A stretch of 64,000 bases of DNA from Palsa-504 sp963839095 (lineage in GTDB: Bacteria; Actinomycetota; Actinomycetes; Streptosporangiales; Streptosporangiaceae). The stretch covers positions 1 through 64,000 of the forward strand of contig CAWIUF010000059.1 of the NCBI GenBank assembly GCA_963839095.1, read 5' to 3'. Positions 44,069-52,966 of this stretch are shown here, one piece after another (the stretch's first letter is position 1; the number at the start of each line of letters is the position of its first letter). Both the position numbers and the translations under genes were made by a program. The notes below the pieces were generated by a model. The model searched no databases, was not told where the DNA came from, and worked only from the letters and a program-made list of their open reading frames with translations.

Positions 44069-46309
44069 CTAGGTGGCGTCCCGGACTGCCCTGCTTTCCG
44101 GGTTGGTCCCCGCCTCGGCCGGGATCGCGTCCGGGCGGTCCTCTGGCCTGCCGGAACGCGCCAGGGCGCTCGGCCACCAGATGTGGCGCCCGATATCCAG
44201 CGTGAGCGAGGTCACGAGCACCGACCGGACGATGAGCGTGTCGAGCAGGACGCCCAGCGCGACCGCGAACCCGATCTCGGTGAACTCCACCAGCGGCAGC
44301 GTGGCCAGGCTGGCGAACGTGCCGGCCAGCACCAGGCCCGCCGAGGTGATGACGCCGCCGGTCGCGGCCAGGCCGGTGAGCGCGCCGCGCCGGGTCCCGG
44401 ACCGGATCGACTCCTCCCGTACCCGGGTCATCAGGAAGATGTTGTAGTCGATGCCCAGGGCCACCAGGAACACGAAGACGAACAGCGGCATGCTGGTGTC
44501 CGCGCCCGCGAAACCGAACGCGTGCTTGAAGAACAGCGACGACAGGCCCAGCGCGGCCCCGAACGACAAGACCACGGTCCCGATGAGCACCAGCGGCGCC
44601 ACCAGTGCCCGCAGCAGCAGGCCCAGGATGAGGAACACCACCACCAGGATCAGCGGGATGAGCAGGTTCCGGTCGTGGGTCGCCGCGCTCTCCACGTCTT
44701 TCTGAATCGCGGTCCCGCCGCCGACCTCGGCCTGGGCGCCCGGGATGGCGTGCACCGTGGTCCGGATCTTGTCCACCAGGGTGTACGCCGCCGGGCTGTC
44801 CGGCGCCGGCGTCATCGTGGCCTGCAGGAACGACTTGCCGTCCTTGGTCACCGGCTGGGTGACCGAGGCGATGCCGGGGGTGCCCGCCAGCGCCGTCCTG
44901 ACCTGGCCCGCGGTGGACGCGGTGGTGACGACCTGCACCGGCTCGCCCGAGCCGGCCGGGAAGTACCGGGCCAGCACGTTCTGCGCGGAGATGGACGGGG
45001 GAGTGCCCCGGAACGCCTGCGCCGTGGTCAGCGTGCCGAACTTGAAGCCGATCATCCCGGCCGTGCCGGCCGCCAGCAGCAGGGCGGTGACCACCCACAC
45101 CATCCGCGGGCGGCGGCTGATGCCCCGGCCGACCCGGGACCAGATCCCCCGGCTGGTCGGCTCCGGCGTCCCGTAACCCGGCCGGACCGGCCAGAAGATC
45201 CACCGGCCGAAGATCACCAGCACCGCGGGCAGCAGCGTGATCATGGCGATCAGGCCGACCGCGATCCCGACCGCGGCCACCGGGCCCAGCCCGGAGATGT
45301 CGTTGGACTCCGCCGCGAGCAGGACGAGCATGCCGGCCACGACGGTCAGGCCGCTGGCGATGATGGCCGGGCCGGCCCGCCGCAGCGCCACCGCCATCGC
45401 CGCGTGCCGGTCGGTGTGCCGGCGCAGCTCCTCCCGGTACCGGGCGATGAGCAGCAGCGCGTAGTCCGTGCTCGCGCCGATCACCAGGACGACCAGGATT
45501 CCCTCGCTCTGCCCGTTGACGGTCAGGCTGGCGTGCTGGGTGAGCAGGTAGATCACGGCCTGGGCGACGGTCAGCGCCACGCCCGCCGACAAGATCGGCA
45601 GCAGCCACAGGATCGGGCTGCGGTAGGTCAGCAAGAGCAGCAAGATCACCACGGCCAAGGTGGCGTACAGCAGGGTCGAGTCGATGCCCTTGAAGATCTT
45701 TATCTGGTCGGCCGCGCTGGCCGCCGGGCCGCCGACGTAGACGTTCAGCCCGGTGCTGTCCTTGGTGGCCTGGCCCTTGACCGTGGAGATGAAGCCGCCG
45801 ATGTCGGAGTTGAAGCCGAGTTCGGAGCCGACGGCGGTCTGGATGGCCTTATGGTCCTTCGACACCACCGGCGGCGCGACCCGGCCGTTCACGGCGGGCA
45901 GCGAGGCGAAGTAGCGCGCGTCGGCGGTTGCCTTCGCCATGTCCGCCGCGGTCACCCCGCTGTCGCGTACGTACACGACCAGCGCGGGGTTCAGGTCCTT
46001 GGACTGGAACAGGTTCTGCTCGTTGAGCTCGTGGGTGGATTCCGCCGACGACGGCAGGTACGCCGACGCGTCGTTCTTCTCCGCTCCCTGCAGCTTGCCG
46101 GCCAGGCCCCCGAGGGCCGCGACTACCAGGATCCAGAACACCACCACGATGTACTTGGTCCGGCGGCCGCACACGAACGCGATCAGGCGGCTTCCGCCTG
46201 ATCGCGCCTGGTTCCCGCCGGCTCCGGGGTCCCCCGACCCCGGAGCCGGCGACTTCCCCGTGTCCCGACCCGGCGCATTACGGGGCGCCCCCGTGGTCCC
46301 GCGTGCCAC
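44069..46309 (-). CDS. MMPL-family (RND) transporter
   Basis: A 746-residue membrane protein with two repeats of one helix, an extracellular domain and five or six helices, the standard MMPL layout. The proton-relay region GASTDYALLLIARYREELRR is repeated as ALGIDYNIFLMTRVREESIR. Such proteins export lipids or drugs. The GTG start with GAGGAGG upstream gives an N-terminal ~40-residue Gly/Pro-rich extension containing a 15-bp perfect hairpin; the conserved part starts near SRLIAFVCGRRTKYIVVVFW. No TetR gene is next to it. Confidence 0.9.
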   Translation of the reverse strand: MARGTTGAPRNAPGRDTGKSPAPGSGDPGAGGNQARSGGSRLIAFVCGRRTKYIVVVFWILVVAALGGLAGKLQGAEKNDASAYLPSSAESTHELNEQNLFQSKDLNPALVVYVRDSGVTAADMAKATADARYFASLPAVNGRVAPPVVSKDHKAIQTAVGSELGFNSDIGGFISTVKGQATKDSTGLNVYVGGPAASAADQIKIFKGIDSTLLYATLAVVILLLLLTYRSPILWLLPILSAGVALTVAQAVIYLLTQHASLTVNGQSEGILVVLVIGASTDYALLLIARYREELRRHTDRHAAMAVALRRAGPAIIASGLTVVAGMLVLLAAESNDISGLGPVAAVGIAVGLIAMITLLPAVLVIFGRWIFWPVRPGYGTPEPTSRGIWSRVGRGISRRPRMVWVVTALLLAAGTAGMIGFKFGTLTTAQAFRGTPPSISAQNVLARYFPAGSGEPVQVVTTASTAGQVRTALAGTPGIASVTQPVTKDGKSFLQATMTPAPDSPAAYTLVDKIRTTVHAIPGAQAEVGGGTAIQKDVESAATHDRNLLIPLILVVVFLILGLLLRALVAPLVLIGTVVLSFGAALGLSSLFFKHAFGFAGADTSMPLFVFVFLVALGIDYNIFLMTRVREESIRSGTRRGALTGLAATGGVITSAGLVLAGTFASLATLPLVEFTEIGFAVALGVLLDTLIVRSVLVTSLTLDIGRHIWWPSALARSGRPEDRPDAIPAEAGTNPESRAVRDAT
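46217..46250. repeat. 15-bp perfect hairpin inside the 5' end of the MMPL gene
   Basis: GCCGGCTCCGGGGTC and GACCCCGGAGCCGGC pair perfectly with a 4-base loop (CCCC). In the mRNA this is a very stable stem about 60-90 bases after the proposed start. It may control translation or indicate that the true start is downstream. Confidence 0.7.
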
Positions 46310-46369
46310 GTCGTCCTCCTCACGTCTTGAAAATCATCTGATGTTATGCTTAGGGAATACGATGTATCT

Positions 46370-46402
46370 CATGCCTGCGGCATGTCAAGTTATATCTTGA
46401 AA
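46370..46402. promoter_or_regulatory. Inverted and direct repeats upstream of the MMPL gene
   Basis: CATGCC-TGC-GGCATG (46370-46384) and TCAAG-TTATAT-CTTGA (46385-46400) lie side by side in an unusually A/T-rich patch. TCTTGAAA occurs at 46395-46402 and again at 46325-46332. These are candidate repressor sites in the MMPL promoter. Confidence 0.4.
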
Positions 46403-46548
46403 TGACCTCCGTTGTCGCGGCATTTCTCGTTTCCCGCGGTCCCTTTTCCAGTGCAGCCGCTCGCGCCCCTCGCCTGGCTGGCGGCCCGGCCGCGTCACTA
46501 TCTTCTCCGGACCGCCCCGTCCGCCCCGCCGTGTTGACGCAACCGAAT

Positions 46549-46569
46549 GGTTGCCATATTATGGCAACC
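46549..46569. promoter_or_regulatory. ArsR-type operator
   Basis: GGTTGCCATA-T-TATGGCAACC is an inverted repeat with perfect 10-base arms, 28 bases before the SRPBCC start. The operon contains an ArsR gene, so this is its probable autoregulatory site. Confidence 0.7.
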
Positions 46570-46597
46570 AGTCAGTTGCTACTTCACGGAGGACCGT

Positions 46598-47029
46598 ATG
46601 GCTTTTCCCGACCGCATCGAGCGGACCCTGGAACTCGCCCATCCGCCGGCCGCGGTGTGGGCGGCCCTCACCACACCCGAAGGGCTGGCCGCCTGGTTCG
46701 GCAACGAGGCCAGGATCGACCTGCGCCCCGGGGGGACGGCCTGGATGAAGTGGACCGACGGCTTTACCGCCGACATGCGCGTGGAACGGGTCGAGGAGCC
46801 GCGGGTGTTCGGGTTCACCTGGCACATCTCCGGGCTGCCCGAGGACGACCCGCGCCGCACCTATGTCGAGTTCACCCTTGAGCCGGATGGCCCGGGAACC
46901 CGGCTGACCGTCACCGAGAGCGGCTTCGCCCAGCTGCCGGAGGATGCCTACCGCAAGGCGTACGACGGCAACAGCCAGGGGTGGGTGAGCGAGCTGGGCG
47001 AACTGGCCGCCTACCTCGATGCCGCCTGA
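46598..47029 (+). CDS. SRPBCC/AHSA1-family protein
   Basis: A 143-residue START-fold protein (ERTLELAHPPAAVWAALTTP; GLAAWFGNEARIDLRPGGTA; GFTWHISGLPEDD). It is the first gene of a three-gene operon with an ArsR regulator and a DUF899 protein. ACGGAGGA before ATG 46598 supports the start. It overlaps the ArsR gene by 11 bases. Confidence 0.88.
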   Translation: MAFPDRIERTLELAHPPAAVWAALTTPEGLAAWFGNEARIDLRPGGTAWMKWTDGFTADMRVERVEEPRVFGFTWHISGLPEDDPRRTYVEFTLEPDGPGTRLTVTESGFAQLPEDAYRKAYDGNSQGWVSELGELAAYLDAA

Positions 47030-47378
47030 CGCCGAGGCGATCGCCGAGCAGGTCTTCGCGGCCCTGGCTGACCCGAGCCGGCGCACCATCCTGGCCGCGC
47101 TGGCCGCCGGCGGGCCGGCCACCGCCACCGACCTCGCCGCCCGCCTGCCGATCACGCGCCAGGCCATCGCCAAGCACCTGGCCCTGCTGGCCGAGGCCGG
47201 CCTGGTCACGGCCGAGCCGGGAGAGCGGCGCCGGGTGCGTTACCGGCTGCGCTCCGCCCCGATGCGGGTGGCCCAGCAGTTCCTGGCCGCGCTGGCACGC
47301 GACTGGGACGGCCCGCTCAGCGCGCTGAAAGACCACCTCGACACCACCGAACCCGGTGCAAGAAAGGAATCATCATGA
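47019..47378 (+). CDS. ArsR-family transcriptional repressor
   Basis: A 119-residue winged-helix protein (QVFAALADPSRRTILAALAA; ARLPITRQAIAKHLALLAEA; GERRRVRYRLR). No metal-binding ELCVC-type motif is present, so it probably senses something other than heavy metals. It is coupled to its neighbours by overlaps on both sides and should act at the palindrome 46549-46569. Confidence 0.9.
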   Translation: MPPDAEAIAEQVFAALADPSRRTILAALAAGGPATATDLAARLPITRQAIAKHLALLAEAGLVTAEPGERRRVRYRLRSAPMRVAQQFLAALARDWDGPLSALKDHLDTTEPGARKESS

Positions 47379-48121
47379 AAACCCCTCCAGTCGTGACGGC
47401 CGCCGAATGGGAAGCGGCCCGCGAGCAGCTGCTCGTGAAGGAGAAGGAGCTCACCCGGGCCCGGGACGCGCTGGCCGCGCAGCGCCGGCGCATGCCGTGG
47501 CTGGCGGTGGACAAGCCCTACGAGTTCACCGGCCCCGGCGGCCCGGCGAGCCTGCTCGACCTGTTCGGGGGCCGCCGCCAGCTGGTCATCTACCGGGCCT
47601 TCTTCGAGCCCGGCGTGGTCGGCTGGCCCGACCACGCGTGCCACGGCTGCTCGATGATGGCCGATCAGGTCGCCGACGTGGTGCACCTGAACGCCCGTGA
47701 CACCGCCTTCGCTTATGCCTCCCGCGCCCCGCAGGCCGATATCGCCCGGCTGAAGGAGCGGATGGGCTGGACGATGCCCTGGTACACCATCACCAGTGAC
47801 TGGGACGTCGACTTCGGCGTGGACCAGTGGCACGGGACGAACGCCTTCATCCGCGAGGGCGATCAGGTGTATCGCACCTACTTCGTCAACAACCGCGGCG
47901 ACGAGGCGCTGGGCAGCACCTGGAGCTACCTCGACCTGACCGCCCTCGGGCGCCAGGAGACGTGGGAGGACTCACCCGCGGGCTACCCGCAGAGCGCGCC
48001 GTACGACTGGTGGAACTGGCACGACGAGTACGACCACCCCGAGCTGGCGCAGGGACCGCTGAAGCAGCGGGTGGCGGCCGCTGCCGCCGCCGGTTCCGAC
48101 GGCCCGGGCGGCTGCTGCTAG
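47375..48121 (+). CDS. DUF899-family thioredoxin-like protein
   Basis: A 248-residue protein of the DUF899 family, a thioredoxin fold in which DHACHGCSMMADQ holds the CxxC-like cysteines. WLAVDKPYEFTGPGGPASLL and YRTYFVNNRGDEALGSTWSY are typical. The tail ends GGCC. The biochemical role is not established; such genes often sit with ArsR/SRPBCC pairs, as here. The start overlaps the ArsR stop (ATGA). Confidence 0.9.
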   Translation: MKTPPVVTAAEWEAAREQLLVKEKELTRARDALAAQRRRMPWLAVDKPYEFTGPGGPASLLDLFGGRRQLVIYRAFFEPGVVGWPDHACHGCSMMADQVADVVHLNARDTAFAYASRAPQADIARLKERMGWTMPWYTITSDWDVDFGVDQWHGTNAFIREGDQVYRTYFVNNRGDEALGSTWSYLDLTALGRQETWEDSPAGYPQSAPYDWWNWHDEYDHPELAQGPLKQRVAAAAAAGSDGPGGCC

Positions 48122-50281
48122 AGCAGGGTGAGCTGCTCCGGCCGGGCGGCGGGCCGAAGGGGCGCCGGGGCCTCGCGGGCGGGCCGGGACGGGGGAGCCG
48201 GGACGGCCTGGCCATCCGGGGCGGTGCCGCGTGAGGGGGCACCGCGCCCGGAACCCGGGCGTGCCCGTCCGATGCCGTACTTGTCCGCTAGCTCGCGGAC
48301 CTGGCCGGCGATGCGGTTCTGGTAGGCCTTCGGGGCGTAGGCGCCGTGGCCGTACAGCTCCAGGTACCGCCCGACGAGCTCGGGATGCTGGGCCCGCAGC
48401 CAGGCGAAGAACCACTCGCGGGTGCCCGGCCGCAGGTGCAGGACGATCGGCATGACGTGGTGGGCGCCAGTCGCCGCGATCTCCCGGACCGTCTGGTCGA
48501 GCTGGGCGGGGGAGTCGGACAGGAACGGGACCACCGGGCCCATCAGCACGCCGCAGGGCAGCCCGCGCTCGTTCAGCGCCGCGCACGCCTCCAGCCGCCG
48601 GGCCAGGCGCCGGGGTGCCCGGCTCGATGGACCGCCACAGGTCCTTGTCGGTGAAACCGGCGGACACGTTGAGGCCCACCTCGGTGACCTCGGCCGCCGC
48701 GGCGAGCAGCTCGATATCGCGCAGGATCAGCGTGCCCTTGGTCAGGATCGAGAACGGGTTGGCGGCCGCCGTGAGCGCGCCGATGATGCCGGGCATCAGC
48801 TGGTAGCGGCCCTCGGCCCGCTGGTAGCAGTCCACGTTCATGCCGACCGCGATGTGCTCGCCCGCCCATTTCGCCGAGGCCAGCTTCTTGCGGACCAGCT
48901 CGGGCGCGTTGACCTTGACCACGACCTTCGTGTTGAAGTCGGCGCCCGCGTCGAGGTCCAGGTAGGTGTGCGAGTTCCGGGCGAAGCAGTTGTGGCTCAC
49001 CACCCCGTTGGCGATGAAGTCGCCGGTGCCGGTGGTGATGTCGTACATCGGCACGTCCAGGCCCAGCGATTCGATGGCCACGATGCGGAGCCTGGCGTCG
49101 CTCTTGATGGCCATGCCGTCGATGGAGCGCTTCCTGGTGATGGCCGGGTCAACCGTATGGAAGAACCTCAGCGCCTCCCGAAGGCCGCCGCGCAACCGGA
49201 TGCAGGTAAGTCCGTTGGGACGGTTGCTCGGCTCCAGGGCGAAATCGAAGCCGAACGACTCCAGCGAGGACATTGTCCAGTTGATGATCTCCGGATCGGT
49301 GTTCGGGATCCGCAGGCTTCCGCTGTAACTGCCCTCGGCATCGAAGATCCCGGCCAGGAAGCCCTTGCGCCAGTCGGCGGACGGGTTATCCGGCCAGCCG
49401 ATCAGCCATTCGATCGTCCAGACCTCACCGCGCCTGCTGGCGCTGATCGCCGTCACCCGGCGGCGCGTGGCCGACTCCTCGGCGAAGGTGAACTCCCGGC
49501 AGCCGATGCCCACGCGGGCGAGGTAGTTCGCGGTCCTGGCGAGCCCTTCCGGATCGGCCAGCGCCAGGCGAAACTGATGAACGTAGGAGTCGCGGGACGG
49601 ATAGTGCCCGATGGTCCCGTCTCCGCGGATCATGCCGCACAGGTAGCCGCGCCGGTAGGCGGCGGTCTCCTTGGGCGGCTCCGCGAACCCGCCCACGCCC
49701 ATCAGCTTGTTGTTGACGGTCAGATGCGGGCGCTGCAGCGGACCTTGCTCGGTCCCGGTCACGTGCTTCCAGCCGCGCTCGGTCAGGAAGCGGTGATCAC
49801 CGCTGGAGATCAGCTGCGTGCCGTCTTCGAGGATGACGCGGTAGGCGGGCTTGACCGTGGACCAGTGCGCGAGCACCGTCGTCAGCGCGTACCGGCGGTA
49901 GTAGCCCTGACGGACCGTGCCGTAGATTTCATCGCCGACACGCACCTCCGCCAGCGGTTTGGTGCGGCCGTCCGCCATCAGGATTGGCGTCTCACCGACC
50001 GCGCAATAATTGCATGCATGCTGGCAGCCCCGGTAGGGGTTGACGGTCCACCGGAACGGCATCCGGGAAGCCTCCGGTACCCGGTTCACCACGGACTTGG
50101 CCTGGACCTCGTAGAAGGTCATGCCGCGGAAGCCCGGCGTATCGAAGGTGCGGGCGACCGCGCCGCGCTCGATCAGCGGGAGCGTCCCCTCCCGGCGGAC
50201 GGCCCCCTGGCCCGCGGCAGCGAACAGGTCGCCGGCCTCGGCTTCGGGCGGCTCGTCGAGCCGCAGACTGTCCCAGCGCAT
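48118..50281 (-). CDS. Rv2578c-family radical SAM protein with intein (frameshifted)
   Basis: A radical SAM protein interrupted by a 339-residue intein. The host sequence reads FRWTVNPYRGCQHACNY before it and CFARNSHTYLDLDAG after it; joined they form the CX3CX2C iron-sulfur motif. Later parts include GVMNVDCYQRAEGRYQLM-like sequence (MNVDCYQRAEGRYQLMPGII) and LHLRPGTREWFFAWLRAQHP. A frame change near 48615 separates these. Without the intein the protein has about 382 residues, as in the family. ATG 50281 (MRWDSLRL) is preferred because GGTGGAG precedes it. The substrate is unknown. The stop overlaps the convergent DUF899 stop. Confidence 0.88.
48989..50005 (-). mobile_element. Intein with LAGLIDADG homing endonuclease
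   Basis: The intein runs from a Cys (CAVGETPILMADG, block A) to a terminal Asn (GDFIANGVVSHN, blocks F and G), and the next host residue is Cys. Block B is seen as LISSGDHRFLT. The endonuclease motifs are YLCGMIRGDGTIG and FLAGIFDAEGSYSG, so the acidic catalytic residues are present. The first Cys, the penultimate His, the terminal Asn and the +1 Cys needed for standard splicing are all intact. The insertion lies exactly before the third cluster cysteine of the radical SAM motif. Confidence 0.92.
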
Positions 50282-50548
50282 GATCTCCACCATAGAATAG
50301 GCGTTCGATCATGACAAGTTTGACACGTTACGGATCGTTGTCAGTATTCAAACCGTCCCGGGCGGCGCGGACTGGCCCGGGCCGGTGGCGTAACCTGCCG
50401 CTGAACGGGGCATGAGACGGCCGAGGGAACATCGGGCGTTCGCCACGAAAAACGGACGAAGTACAAAGCCAGAACAATTGGATAAAGACCCCCTCCTGAG
50501 GCATATTGAGAGGGTAGTCACCCCGGAGCACGACGCGGAGGTTGCTGA

Positions 50549-51004
50549 ATGGCGCTGTCGATGGACGAGCAGCGCGCGCTCGCCGAGATCGAGCGGCGGC
50601 TCGCGGCTGACGACCCTGGGCTTGCCACCTGCATGACGGCATTCCAGCGGCCCGGGCCGGCTCGTGTCCTGCGCTCGCCCCGGGCGCGCATCATCGGCTC
50701 GCTGTTCACCGTGCTGCTCGTCGCGATGGTGTCGCTGATCGTCTACGCGATGATCCCGTTCCGCACGAACAGCCCGCGCACCCCCGCCACGCAGGGCACG
50801 GGAAGCCCCGGCAATACCGCGATCACGGCCACCGGGAGCACCCCGGTCCCGCCGGGCCACGCGCCCTCGTCCGCCAGTGCCGGCGCCAGGGTGAGCGCGC
50901 CCTCGGGCGCGACGTCATCCGCCAAGCCCGCCGCGGGCGCCAAGGCATCGCAGTCCCAGGATCAGGCGGCCGGCCAGGCTGGGTCGGCGGCGGCTAGCCC
51001 CTAG
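50549..51004 (+). CDS. DUF3040 membrane protein
   Basis: A 151-residue actinobacterial DUF3040 protein. The N-terminal motif ALSMDEQRALAEIERRLAAD is diagnostic, then one hydrophobic helix (IIGSLFTVLLVAMVSLIVYA) and a long Ser/Thr/Ala/Pro tail that probably lies outside the cell. The tail is longer and more disordered than usual for the family. It is convergent with the next gene, overlapping by 4 bases. Confidence 0.85.
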   Translation: MALSMDEQRALAEIERRLAADDPGLATCMTAFQRPGPARVLRSPRARIIGSLFTVLLVAMVSLIVYAMIPFRTNSPRTPATQGTGSPGNTAITATGSTPVPPGHAPSSASAGARVSAPSGATSSAKPAAGAKASQSQDQAAGQAGSAAASP

Positions 51005-51513
51005 CTCCCTAAGGATTCCCGCCACAGCTGGACGAGGTAGCGCTCGAGCCCCTCGAGCGTCTTCTTCTCCTGCTGGAACTCGTCGCTGAGCGGGTTGCGG
51101 TGATGGTCGAAGAGCTGCGCGTAGCGCCGCGTGACCTGGTCCCGGTTTCCCGCGTACACGCGGACCGAGTAGTCCCCGACCCCGCCCGCCAGCCGCAGGC
51201 CGCGGACGGCGGTGCCGGCCAGGCCCATGCTGACGCTCAGCTGGCCGCGCAGGTAGATCGTGCCCTTGGCCTCCTCGTCCCAGGCGTCACCGCACGGCGG
51301 CGGCGCCTCGTCCCATTCTTCGAGGACGAGCCGGACGTCGATGTCCTCTTGCAGGCTGCCGACCCACAGCTGCTCGCGGTTGGTGCTGATCAAGGCGCCC
51401 ACCGGGGGCAGCGGACCACCTGGGGCGTCCGGGTCGACAGACGGGTCATGGATCCGGAACATCCTCCGCTCCGGAGTTACCGGTATGACCAGCTGTAGAA
51501 GCCTGCGGCTCAT
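51001..51513 (-). CDS. Hypothetical protein
   Basis: A 170-residue soluble protein (LQLVIPVTPERRMFRIHDPS; GQLSVSMGLAGTAVRGLRLA; YSVRVYAGNRDQVTRRYAQL; LEGLERYLVQLWRESLG). No family is recognised; the alternating pattern suggests a beta-rich fold. ATG 51513 is chosen over GTG 51537 because of a GGGAGGGGG directly upstream. Confidence 0.6.
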   Translation of the reverse strand: MSRRLLQLVIPVTPERRMFRIHDPSVDPDAPGGPLPPVGALISTNREQLWVGSLQEDIDVRLVLEEWDEAPPPCGDAWDEEAKGTIYLRGQLSVSMGLAGTAVRGLRLAGGVGDYSVRVYAGNRDQVTRRYAQLFDHHRNPLSDEFQQEKKTLEGLERYLVQLWRESLGS

Positions 51514-51672
51514 GGCGTCCCCCTCCCCCCTCGGCACGTCGCTACCTTGGACAACAGCCCGTTAGCTAGCAAATCTAGACTGCGGACGCGCATCGTGCAG
51601 GGTGAAACGGTGCGGAAGTGCTAAACGTAACCACTTGACTACATGCAGCCACGGTGTACCGTCATATCTGTT

Positions 51673-52919
51673 ATGAACCTTGTGTCCGATCTCGACCTCC
51701 CGGCGTTCGATGACGCGGAGCCGGACGTCCCGGCCGATCGCTATCACGCCCAGCTCGCCGGGATCCGCCAGCAGGGCTGGCTGGCCAGGTCGCCACTGGC
51801 TTACCTGGTGCTCGATCATGACGCGGGGGAGTTCTTCCTGCGGTCGAAGGAGACCGCGTTCCCCGGCCGCCAGATCGCCGGGTTCTTCGGCGTCAGCAGC
51901 GGCCCGCTGGCCGAGCACATCGACGCCAACATCTTGAACCTCAGCGGCGAGCACCACCGGCGGCTCCGGGCCCTGGTCGGCCGGCGCTCACGCCGCGAGC
52001 GGCCGACCGCTGGCGCCCCGTGATGCGCGGCTTCCTGGCCGACCTGTGGGCGCAAGTCGCCGACACTAGCGGGTGCGACTTCGTGGCCGCGGTGGCCCGG
52101 CCTTATCCCGCGCTGACGATCGCGACCGTGCTCGGCGCGCCGCCGCAGGACGCCGGGCGGTTGCACGCCTGGTCCACCTGGGTGCAGCGGCAGTTCGACA
52201 TCCGGGCCCTCGATGCCAGCCGCGGCGAGATCGAGCGGGCGGTCACCGAAGTCGAGGCCTACGTGACCGGGCTGCTCGAGGCCAGGAGCGCGGCTCCCGG
52301 CGATGACCTGATCAGCTCGCTGCTGGCGGCCCGGGACCAGGGCGGCCGGCTGTCCGCCGCCGAGTGCGTGCAGCTGGTGGTGAACCTGCTGGCGGGCGGC
52401 ATCGACACCACCGCGGGCCAGCTCGCGCACGCGATCCGGCTCTTCGCCACCCATCCCGGCCAGTGGGCGAGGCTGGCCGCGGATCCCGGCCTGGCGCCGC
52501 GCGCGGTCGACGAGGTGCTGCGGTTCGAGCCGGTCACGCCGTTCACCGCCCGGATCTGCCTGGAGCAGGTGGAGTTCCGCGATGTCATCTTCCCGGCGGG
52601 CACGATCGTGGCGGTCTGCGCCGAGCGGGCCAACCGCGAGGGCGACGGCGGCGAGGGCTTCGACATCACCACCGCCCATGCGGGCCGGCTGCTCACGTTC
52701 GGGGCGGGCGCCCATTACTGCCCGGGCGCGAACCTGGCCCGGGCCGAGCTCGAGGAGGCGCTGGCGTTCCTCGCGCCGCGTGCTCCCGGCCTCGCCCTGG
52801 ACGGACCGCCCCAGCTGGGCGGGATCGAAGGCATCTACGGGATCGACAAGCTCCCGGTCAGCTGGTCGGGCACATCGGCGATGAGCCCGAACCACGGCCG
52901 CGCGCCGGACGTGTTATAG
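51673..52919 (+). CDS. Cytochrome P450 (frameshifted)
   Basis: A P450 of about 415 residues. The I-helix reads LLAGGIDTTAGQLAH, ExxR is DEVLRFEPV, and the heme loop is FGAGAHYCPGANLAR with the cysteine. Near 51980 one base change shifts the frame between GEHHRRLRALV and PALTPRAADRWRPVMRGFLA, which together form the normal C-helix region. It is followed after 47 bases by an MFS exporter, a common arrangement for modification and export of a small molecule. The substrate is unknown. Confidence 0.85.
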
Positions 52920-52926
52920 GTAGGCA

Positions 52927-52947
52927 GTACTCGTCCGCGGCGAGTAC
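52927..52947. promoter_or_regulatory. Inverted repeat upstream of the first DHA2 transporter
   Basis: GTACTCG-TCCGCGG-CGAGTAC has perfect 7-base arms and a 7-base spacer, 20 bases before the transporter start. This is a plausible repressor operator; the regulator is not identified. Confidence 0.5.
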
Positions 52948-52966
52948 GACCCAAGGGGTTCGCACG

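Noticed and set aside
44000..46201. An 861-codon plus-strand frame opposite the MMPL gene
   Set aside because: The minus strand has a complete MMPL transporter; the plus frame is His/Gln/Asp-rich shadow sequence without domains.
48118..50281. The radical SAM gene as mycofactocin MftC, linked to the MftE-like fragment
   Set aside because: Its sequence (MNVDCYQRAEGRYQLMPGII) matches the Rv2578c family, and no mftA, B, D or F gene is nearby.
50317..50350. Promoter TTGACA-N19-TATTCA upstream of the DUF3040 gene
   Set aside because: The spacing is longer than normal and the site is about 200 bases from the gene, so it was not listed.
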